A stretch of DNA of 8,054 bases. It comes from a bacterium UBA3734 (GTDB taxonomy: Bacteria > Bacteroidota > Bacteroidia > Bacteroidales > Bacteroidaceae). The stretch lies in the NCBI GenBank assembly GCA_002372575.1, contig DFHC01000011.1:1-8054 (forward strand). The letters run 5' to 3'. Below are positions 1 to 4,483 of the stretch, piece after piece. The notes beneath the pieces are model-generated. The model searched no databases, was not told the DNA's origin, and worked only from the letters and a program-made list of their open reading frames with translations. Each line of letters starts with the position of its first letter. Position 1 is the first letter of the stretch. The translations under genes were made by a program, and so were the position numbers.

Positions 1-806
1 CCCAGCTTCTTCAGCAGCAGCATACCGCCGATACCGAGCAGGATTTCCTGTTTCAGACGGTTTTCCCAGTCGCCGCCGTAGAGCGAGTGCGTGATGGGCT
101 TGTCGAATTCCGAGTTCAGCTCGTTGTCGGTGTCGAGCAGGTAGAGCTTCACGCGACCCACGTTCACGCGCCACACGTAGGCGTGAACCATGTAATTATT
201 GTAGGGTACGTCGATGACAATCGGGTTGCCATTTTCGTCGAGTTGTCTTTCAACGGGCAGCGAGTGGAAGTCCTGCGACTCGTAGTTGGCAATCTGCTCG
301 CCTGCCATCGAAAGGCTCTGCGTGAAGTAGCCGAAACGATACATGAAACCGATGGCGCACATATCGACGTTGGAGTCGCTGGCCTCTTTCACGTAGTCGC
401 CGGCGAGCATTCCCAGGCCGCCCGAGTAGATTTTCAGGGCCGAGTGCATGCCATATTCCATGCAGAAATAGGCCACTGAGGGGCGCTTCGGGTCGGGTTT
501 CACGTCCATATAGGTGCGGAACTGCTCATAGACGCTCTTAATGCGCTTCATCAGCGACTTGTCGTTCACGATTTCCTCCTTGCGGTCGAAACTCAGGCGT
601 TCCAGCAGTAGCACAGGGTTGTGGCGGACATCGTGATAGCATTCAGGGTCGAGGTCGCGGAAGATTTCGCGTGCCTCGTTGTTCCACACCCACCACATGT
701 TGTGGGCAATTTCGTCCAGAGGCTTCAGCTGCTCTGGGAAGCTCGATTTGACACTCAGTTCCCGCCACTGGGGGACATTCGAGTAGTTCGCTTTGATTTT
801 ATTCAT
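1..806 (-). CDS. glgP: Alpha-glucan (glycogen/maltodextrin) phosphorylase, N-terminal part, cut by left edge
   Basis: This is the first 268 codons of a GT35 phosphorylase; the C-terminal part, including the expected pyridoxal-phosphate lysine, lies outside the window. The family releases glucose-1-phosphate from the ends of alpha-1,4-glucans in the cytoplasm. The translation begins [17 protein letters not shown]. It contains [15 protein letters not shown] near residues 45-59, the family signature [20 protein letters not shown] near residues 116-135, then [13 protein letters not shown]. This matches the short bacterial 'alpha-glucan family phosphorylase' branch better than the E. coli GlgP/MalP branch. 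The ATG at 806-804 is the natural start. The gene lies 118 bp downstream of glycogen synthase on the same strand with no clear promoter in between, so co-transcription is likely. Function is well supported; preferred chain length cannot be judged. Confidence 0.93.
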   Translation of the reverse strand, partial: MNKIKANYSNVPQWRELSVKSSFPEQLKPLDEIAHNMWWVWNNEAREIFRDLDPECYHDVRHNPVLLLERLSFDRKEEIVNDKSLMKRIKSVYEQFRTYMDVKPDPKRPSVAYFCMEYGMHSALKIYSGGLGMLAGDYVKEASDSNVDMCAIGFMYRFGYFTQSLSMAGEQIANYESQDFHSLPVERQLDENGNPIVIDVPYNNYMVHAYVWRVNVGRVKLYLLDTDNELNSEFDKPITHSLYGGDWENRLKQEILLGIGGMLLLKKL

Positions 807-886
807 TGTTAAACTCACCCCCACCCCCTCTCGACAGGAGGGGCGTCTGGTTAGTTTCGGGGGCTCCAGACTGATTTTAATATTTG
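807..886. repeat. Intergenic C/G-rich REP-like hairpin element
   Basis: The gap between glycogen synthase and phosphorylase holds two adjacent inverted repeats. CCCCTC at 825-830 pairs with GAGGGG at 838-843 (7-nt loop), and GTCTGG at 845-850 pairs with CCAGAC at 866-871 (15-nt loop). Read on the minus strand, the element starts with AGCCCCC and ends in a C-run/G-run hairpin. The C/G-rich elements inside the glycogen synthase and queA genes have the same layout. In the glycogen transcript it would form stem-loops between the two cistrons and could affect mRNA stability or the synthase/phosphorylase ratio; that role is inference. There is no U-tract, so it is not a standard terminator. Confidence 0.65.
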
Positions 887-934
887 ACGATTTTACGATT
901 TTACAATTTTACGATTTTACGATTTTACAATTTC
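887..934. repeat. Octamer tandem repeat (ACGATTTT, 6 units)
   Basis: Six contiguous 8-nt units lie at 887-934: ACGATTTT twice, ACAATTTT, ACGATTTT twice, then ACAATTTC. The array overlaps the last codons of glycogen synthase, whose stop codon at 927-925 lies inside the repeat. On the minus strand the unit reads GTAAAATC and necessarily creates TAA, so this array closes any minus-strand frame entering it, given enough units. Confidence 0.9.
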
Positions 935-2592
935 ACTCCTCTTTCACTCCCCTTCTGCATAGCAATGCCATACGCCTCCTCGTAATATTTGATGAACTCG
1001 CTCCACAGGGCTTTCTTCGAGAGATTGGCGGCATTTTTTCGTGCCGTTTTCACCTCGTCAGCCGTCATTTTCGAGAATTCCACCACCGTATCCTTGATGG
1101 CGTCGGCCACTTCGAAGTAGTTGTAGTCCGTGCGATGCACGACCTTCACGCCACTCAAAATTCCTTGATTTTCAGGGATTTCTCCCCCTCCCCCTTTGGG
1201 GAGGGTCGGGGAGGGGCTTTCGCTCCTCGAAGACTTCGCCCACAAGCCGAAGCCAGCCAAATCGGTGGTAATGCAAGGCACGTGGAATGCGATGGCTTCG
1301 AGTGGTGTGTAACCCCAAGGCTCGTAGTACGAGGGATAGATGCAGAGGTCGTTGCCGACGACGGCATCGTAGTATTCAAGGTTGATGAGGCCGTCGGAAC
1401 CCGTCAGGTAGTTTGGCACGACAATGACGTGAACCTTGTCCTCCACGTCGTTGTTCATCCCCAGCCAACGGAGCATCCCGCTCACGCGGTCGTCACTCAG
1501 GCTGCCGGGCACCTCGATGAAGGCCACGACGTTTTTCTGAAGTCGCGAGTCGAAGCGCAGGCGATTCATCGCCTCAATGAACACGTCGATGCCCTTGTTG
1601 CGGAACTCGTAGCGTCCGCTTGTGGAGATGATGAGCGTGTCGTCGTCAGAGAAATTCTTGCCCGTCAGCTTGTTTGCCACTTCCAGAAGGCGTTTTCTCG
1701 CAGCTTTCCGCTTGCGGCTAAACGCAGCCCCTTTGGGCACAAAATCGTCTTCAAAACCATTCGGCAGCACCACATCAGCCGGCTTGTCGAGCAGCTCAAG
1801 GCACTCGCGGGCGGTGATGTCGCTCACCGTCGTGAAACAATCGGCATAGTGGGCCGTCTGCTTCTCGATGGAATGTTTGCTCTCAACATTGAGTTCGCGG
1901 GCCATCTGGTCGCCATTATAGGCGAAAAGATAGTCGTAGAGCGGCTTGTTGTTGCCCGCAATGCTGCGCCCAATGGTGGTGGCGTGGGTGGTGAAAATGG
2001 TGCCAATCTGCGGCAGATGATGCTTGATGTAGAGCAGTCCGAGGCCCGTCATCCATTCGTTGGCGTGGTAGATGAAGGTTGAGGGTTGAGGGTTGAGGGT
2101 TGAAGTATTTTCTGAACTCCTGAACTCCTGCCCCCCTGAACTCCTGAGATGATGATACAAACTCTCCGCCACTTTCGCCGCAGCGAGCGAGAACATCGAG
2201 GCCTCGTCGTAGTCGCCGTATGCGTGGAGAGAATCCACGCCGAAATGCTCCCAGAGCCAGCCATAAACCTCGTTTTTCTGCGCATAGAAGGGCGCGAAAT
2301 CAACCAGCACGGCAATCGGGCTGCCGGGGACGGTCCATCGCCCTACCCTCACGCGCAATCCGTCGGCCTCGGCCTGCCGTTTCCAGCCGCCGAGCAGCGT
2401 GTCGTCTTCCGAAAAGTACGGATTTTCCTTGCGGTCGGCAAAATCGGGACCGATGAAGACCACCCTGTCCTTCATCTTCGTTTGCAGGGTCTTGGCCCTC
2501 GTCGAGAGCACCGTGTAAATTCCGCCGACTTTATTGCAGACTTCCCAGCTCGTCTCAAAAATATAGTCGGGAAGCATCGTTTTCTTATTCAT
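925..2592 (-). CDS. Glycogen synthase, GT3 (eukaryotic-like) family
   Basis: This 555-residue cytoplasmic enzyme is expected to extend alpha-1,4-glucan from a nucleotide-glucose donor. The N-terminal motif FETSWEVCNKVGGIYTVLS (residues 12-30) resembles yeast/animal glycogen synthase. YEPWGYTPLEAI (residues 423-434) contains the E-x7-E catalytic pair at E424 and E432, followed by ITTDLAGFG, again as in GT3 rather than GlgA-type GT5. Other conserved stretches are HANEWMTGLGLLYIKHHLP (176-194), TTHATTIGRSIAGNN (201-215) and SGRYEFRNKGIDVFIEA (325-341). Two segments look foreign because they coincide with DNA repeats: about residues 150-173 (tandem repeats) and 454-477 (C/G-rich hairpin element). 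Both keep the frame and lie between conserved blocks. The C-terminus ends in an octamer repeat that supplies the stop. The ATG at 2592 has AAAGGA a few bases upstream and a promoter at 2616-2623. The gene heads a likely operon with the phosphorylase. Donor choice (UDP- or ADP-glucose) cannot be read from the sequence. Confidence 0.93.
   Translation of the reverse strand: MNKKTMLPDYIFETSWEVCNKVGGIYTVLSTRAKTLQTKMKDRVVFIGPDFADRKENPYFSEDDTLLGGWKRQAEADGLRVRVGRWTVPGSPIAVLVDFAPFYAQKNEVYGWLWEHFGVDSLHAYGDYDEASMFSLAAAKVAESLYHHLRSSGGQEFRSSENTSTLNPQPSTFIYHANEWMTGLGLLYIKHHLPQIGTIFTTHATTIGRSIAGNNKPLYDYLFAYNGDQMARELNVESKHSIEKQTAHYADCFTTVSDITARECLELLDKPADVVLPNGFEDDFVPKGAAFSRKRKAARKRLLEVANKLTGKNFSDDDTLIISTSGRYEFRNKGIDVFIEAMNRLRFDSRLQKNVVAFIEVPGSLSDDRVSGMLRWLGMNNDVEDKVHVIVVPNYLTGSDGLINLEYYDAVVGNDLCIYPSYYEPWGYTPLEAIAFHVPCITTDLAGFGLWAKSSRSESPSPTLPKGGGGEIPENQGILSGVKVVHRTDYNYFEVADAIKDTVVEFSKMTADEVKTARKNAANLSKKALWSEFIKYYEEAYGIAMQKGSERGVKL
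1162..1233. repeat. C/G-rich palindromic element inside glycogen synthase gene
   Basis: CCCTCCCC at 1186-1193 pairs perfectly with GGGGAGGG at 1198-1205 around a 4-nt loop. It is flanked by a further CTCCCCC run on the left and GGGGAGGGGC on the right. It is translated in frame as a Ser/Pro/Gly-rich segment containing SPSPTLPKGGGGE (about residues 459-471), between the conserved AGFGLWAK and GVKVVHRTDYNYF blocks. On the coding strand it begins AGCCCC, like the intergenic copy near 825-871. A single GCTCCTC heptamer, the unit repeated in queA, sits at its edge (1222-1228). The outer limits are estimates. Confidence 0.75.
2077..2104. repeat. Heptamer tandem repeat (GGTTGAG, 4 units) inside glycogen synthase gene
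   Basis: Four contiguous 7-nt units are present: GGTTGAG three times, then GGTTGAA. On the coding (minus) strand this reads CAACCCT-type and encodes TLNPQPSTF (residues 165-173). The coding-strand unit has no stop in any frame. The same heptamer family recurs in queA at 4748-4775 in the same orientation relative to its gene. Confidence 0.93.
2113..2144. repeat. Octamer tandem repeat (TGAACTCC, 4 units) inside glycogen synthase gene
   Basis: The 8-nt units are TGAACTCC twice, TGCCCCCC, then TGAACTCC. On the coding strand the unit is GGAGTTCA, giving part of SSGGQEFRSSE (residues 151-161). It lies 8 nt from the heptamer tract at 2077-2104. Together they form one composite insertion between the conserved AAAKVAESLYHH and IYHANEWMTG blocks. 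Confidence 0.9.
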
Positions 2593-2615
2593 AACGTTAT
2601 CCTTTGAGAATCGTG

Positions 2616-2643
2616 CAAAGGTACTAAAAAAAACTTAAATCAA
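2616..2643 (-). promoter_or_regulatory. Bacteroidota-type promoter of the glycogen synthase operon
   Basis: On the minus strand a -7 box TACCTTTG lies at 2623-2616. A possible -33 TTG is at 2643-2641, 17 bp away and so slightly short of the usual 19-21. The start codon at 2592 follows after a short leader. The -7 match is strong and the -33 match is weaker. Confidence 0.65.
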
Positions 2644-2697
2644 CGGTATTTCTTGTAAAAAAATACGATAATGGCTGTTTTCTTGATTTAGATTAAT

Positions 2698-2705
2698 TAT
2701 CTTTG
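2698..2705 (+). promoter_or_regulatory. Bacteroidota-type -7 box of the small secreted protein gene
   Basis: TATCTTTG matches TAnnTTTG and lies 23 bp before the ATG at 2729. At the expected 20-bp distance the -33 position holds only CTG (2675-2677), so this promoter may be weaker or need an activator. It is back to back with the glycogen synthase promoter. Confidence 0.6.
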
Positions 2706-2728
2706 CCGTCGAGAAAATCAGGAATGCA

Positions 2729-3154
2729 ATGAAAAGAATCTATTTCGCAATAGTGATGCTATTCTCCTTCGTACTCGTTTCGGCACAGGAGAGCAGACCG
2801 TTTAAGGGAAAAATCGTCAACGACGAGTATCAGGTTTGGATAGAAATGGACTTCTACGAGTCCACCGTCGTTGTGCCTGAACAGGAGATTTTCGGCGAGG
2901 TGGCCGGCTATCTCGGGGCAAAGCGCGACCCAAGGAAATGGATTGTGACGGAGGCTCAAATGGAGGGTAAAAGCGCGGCGCGGCTCGAAATCATCAACGA
3001 CTACGGCAGCGAAGACCTCGTTGCCTCGCTCACCCGAAACGCCGACGGCACCTACACGCTGCGACAACTCAACGGTAGCACCATCAAAATTGCCGTCAAG
3101 GGAAAGTGGGTGAAACTTCCGAAAGTATTGGTATTTAAGATTCCATCAGAATAA
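2729..3154 (+). CDS. Small secreted protein of unknown function
   Basis: This is a 141-residue protein I do not recognise. It begins with a clear Sec signal peptide: MKR, a hydrophobic run IYFAIVMLFSFVLV, then VSA before Q20, which gives a likely signal peptidase I site after A19. There is no lipobox cysteine, so the mature protein of about 122 residues should be free in the periplasm or exported. It alternates hydrophobic and polar residues (YQVWIEMDFYESTVVVPEQ, LVASLTRNADGTYTLRQ), suggesting a small beta-rich fold. It contains no cysteine and no obvious catalytic motif. The ATG at 2729 is chosen over one at 2724 because only the former opens the frame with the signal peptide. The gene is divergent from glycogen synthase and its end overlaps the GldB-like gene on the other strand by 9 bp. 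Confidence 0.8.
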   Translation: MKRIYFAIVMLFSFVLVSAQESRPFKGKIVNDEYQVWIEMDFYESTVVVPEQEIFGEVAGYLGAKRDPRKWIVTEAQMEGKSAARLEIINDYGSEDLVASLTRNADGTYTLRQLNGSTIKIAVKGKWVKLPKVLVFKIPSE

Positions 3155-3934
3155 CTTGGTACTCAATATCTTAGGAATCGTCTTGTTGGGATGGTCGCGC
3201 ACGTAGTCGGCCACAGCTTTCGCCTGTGGAGTTTTGAAATGCGTACTGCCCAGAATCTGGTTGCTTGCCCACATAACCTTCCCGATGTGCTCGTCACGCT
3301 CCTCTTGCGTACGGGTTTCAAAGTCGGCCAGCGGATAAAGGCTCAGCAAGTAGAAAAGCACGCAGTCGGGAACGATGTTGGCGCGATTCATCGTCGTGCG
3401 TTCCTGCCGGTCGTAGAAGTGGGCGTAGGGCTGGAAATCTTCCCCGAGGTACTTGTCGAGCGAAATTCCGATGAGCGTATCGTTAATTATGATGCTCTGG
3501 CCAAGGGCACCAATCTGCGTATATACTTGCGGAATCGCTGCCGATGGAATCAGGCGATGCAGCTTCTGAAAGGCTTGGTTCAGCGACTGGTTGATGTCGG
3601 TCATATCGGCATACTGTGTCTGCACCTCGGCCAGCACGTTTTGCAGCGTCGTGTCCTGATAAAAGCTGAGCAGGCGGCTGTTGATGTCGGGGTCGTTCAC
3701 CTCGCCGAGCTGCAGGAAATCCTCTATCAGCGTGCGCGTTTCAATGGGATACTGCGTGCTCATTTGCTGCAGTGCGGCATAGTCGCCCGTAGTCAGATAG
3801 CGGCTTTGGAGTCGGTCGAAACGCTCAACCATCACAACATGATCGTCCTTGCCGTCTTCTGCGGGTTCGATCCTGAACTGGCACGACACGCAAAAAACAG
3901 CTACGAAAATGAGGTATAGACTTAGTTTTCGCAC
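3146..3934 (-). CDS. gldB: GldB-like lipoprotein (gliding-motility-associated family)
   Basis: This is a 262-residue predicted lipoprotein. The start is GTG at 3934-3932: an in-frame TAA lies just upstream, and no ATG precedes the signal sequence. The N-terminus MRKLSLYLIFVAVFCVSC has a hydrophobic core and ends at Cys18, the likely lipidated residue, although the residue at -3 is Cys rather than Leu. Family resemblance rests on VERFDRLQSRYL (36-47), FYQDTTLQ (91-98), LIGISLDKYLGEDFQPYAHF (154-173) and a C-terminal helical region with WASNQIL and DYVRDHP. These fit the GldB family, known in gliding Bacteroidota and also annotated in non-gliding members. It has its own promoter and no operon partner. 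The lipoprotein call is strong; the GldB call comes from recalled motifs and is moderate. Its job outside gliding is unknown. Confidence 0.72.
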   Translation of the reverse strand: MRKLSLYLIFVAVFCVSCQFRIEPAEDGKDDHVVMVERFDRLQSRYLTTGDYAALQQMSTQYPIETRTLIEDFLQLGEVNDPDINSRLLSFYQDTTLQNVLAEVQTQYADMTDINQSLNQAFQKLHRLIPSAAIPQVYTQIGALGQSIIINDTLIGISLDKYLGEDFQPYAHFYDRQERTTMNRANIVPDCVLFYLLSLYPLADFETRTQEERDEHIGKVMWASNQILGSTHFKTPQAKAVADYVRDHPNKTIPKILSTKLF

Positions 3935-3954
3935 CGATTATTGTAATTTTGGCG

Positions 3955-3986
3955 CAAAATTACTAATTATTATTTAATTCTACAAA
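3955..3986 (-). promoter_or_regulatory. Bacteroidota-type promoter of the GldB-like gene
   Basis: On the minus strand a -33 TTTG lies at 3986-3983, then 20 bp, then a -7 box TAATTTTG at 3962-3955. The GTG start at 3934 follows 20 bp after the -7 box. Both boxes and the spacing match the Bacteroidota primary sigma factor pattern, which supports this gene having its own transcript and the GTG start. Confidence 0.75.
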
Positions 3987-4133
3987 CTTTTTGCTAAAAA
4001 ATTTAAATTTAAAGCGAAATTTCTTTGATTTAACTTTATTTTTTTGAAATTCTCAAATCCACCAACTAACAAGAAAGGAAATCATCATCGATTAATGTTT
4101 TAGGCTTTCCCCTACCATTTTTTAGGTTTTTTT
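3987..4133. other. AT-rich intergenic spacer, nothing further recognised
   Basis: Very AT-rich DNA separates the divergent promoters of the GldB-like gene and the small membrane protein gene. I see no convincing open frame, tandem repeat or strong hairpin in it. Confidence 0.5.
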
Positions 4134-4164
4134 TTGGCGGTTTGGGGAGAGTTTTGTATCTTTG
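4134..4164 (+). promoter_or_regulatory. Bacteroidota-type promoter of the 57-residue membrane protein gene
   Basis: A -33 TTG at 4134-4136, 20 bp of spacer and a -7 box TATCTTTG at 4157-4164 match the phylum consensus closely. The ATG at 4196 follows 31 bp downstream. This promoter is strong evidence that the short frame downstream is expressed. Confidence 0.8.
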
Positions 4165-4195
4165 CAGCAGAAAATGAAAAGAAAGGGTTTGGATT

Positions 4196-4369
4196 ATGTT
4201 TTTGACAACTATTTTTCTCAGTATCGTCATCGGTGTCGTCGGCGGCATTATCGGTGGTATTTTCTTCCCTGAGTCGGAGGAGGAGAAGCGGCGGCGGTTG
4301 ATGAAGAAAAACCGTCGTAAGAGCACCCATGTTCCCAGTAGTACTAGTTATTTTTATAGTTCTTATTGA
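4196..4369 (+). CDS. Small single-pass membrane protein (57 residues), unknown function
   Basis: This frame begins MFLTTIFLSIVIGVVGGIIG. It has one transmembrane segment (about residues 4-24) rich in Gly, with GVVGGIIGG allowing close helix packing. An acidic patch SEEE follows, then a strongly basic stretch KRRRLMKKNRRK (31-42) and a Ser/Tyr-rich tail ending SYFYSSY. The basic side after the membrane segment suggests the C-terminal tail is cytoplasmic. A consensus promoter lies 31 bp upstream, a GAAAGGG purine stretch precedes the start, and a hairpin terminator begins 3 bp after the stop, so it looks like a complete single-gene unit. ATG 4196 is the first start after the upstream in-frame stop at 4175-4177. 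A competing ATG at 4174 opens only a 32-codon frame with no recognisable features. I do not recognise the family; a small membrane regulator is one possibility. Confidence 0.68.
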   Translation: MFLTTIFLSIVIGVVGGIIGGIFFPESEEEKRRRLMKKNRRKSTHVPSSTSYFYSSY

Positions 4370-4371
4370 GT

Positions 4372-4394
4372 AAAGACCGGAATTTCGGTCTTTT
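4372..4394 (+). terminator. Rho-independent terminator after the small membrane protein gene
   Basis: AAAGACCG at 4372-4379 pairs perfectly with CGGTCTTT at 4386-4393 across a 6-nt loop, and the right arm runs into TTTT. It starts 3 bp after the stop codon. Read from the other strand it could also slow transcription leaving queA, but the U-tract there is only three bases. Confidence 0.8.
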
Positions 4395-4440
4395 CATATT
4401 TCCTAAAAAACTTTGTCCTTTATTTTTTAGATGTCTATGA

Positions 4441-4466
4441 CTATCTTTGCAAGCAAAAAAAGATAG
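4441..4466. promoter_or_regulatory. Plus-strand -7-like box embedded in a hairpin, facing the 3' end of queA
   Basis: TATCTTTG at 4442-4449 matches the phylum -7 box on the plus strand. The expected -33 position has no TTG; the nearest is at 4413-4415, 26 bp away. The box is part of an inverted repeat, CTATCTTT (4441-4448) with AAAGATAG (4459-4466). Downstream on this strand is only the antisense of queA. It may start an antisense RNA, be a decayed promoter, or act as a stem-loop at the end of the queA transcript. Confidence 0.4.
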
Positions 4467-4483
4467 CTATGGCAATGCACTTT

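Noticed and set aside
793..2082. Long plus-strand open frame of 429 codons
   Set aside because: It lies antisense to glycogen synthase, has no recognisable family motif and starts inside the 5' end of the phosphorylase gene; the opposite strand encodes clear GT3 motifs. It is a shadow frame.
2077..2144. Possible CRISPR-like array
   Set aside because: The units are only 7-8 nt and directly adjoining, with no spacers; the same holds for 4748-4846 and 887-934.
3191..3919. Plus-strand open frame of 242 codons
   Set aside because: It mirrors the GldB-like gene, which has a signal peptide, lipobox cysteine and promoter on the other strand.
4066..4326. Minus-strand frames opposite the small membrane protein
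   Set aside because: They are basic and low-complexity, have no promoter facing the right way, and are weaker than the plus-strand unit with its promoter and terminator.
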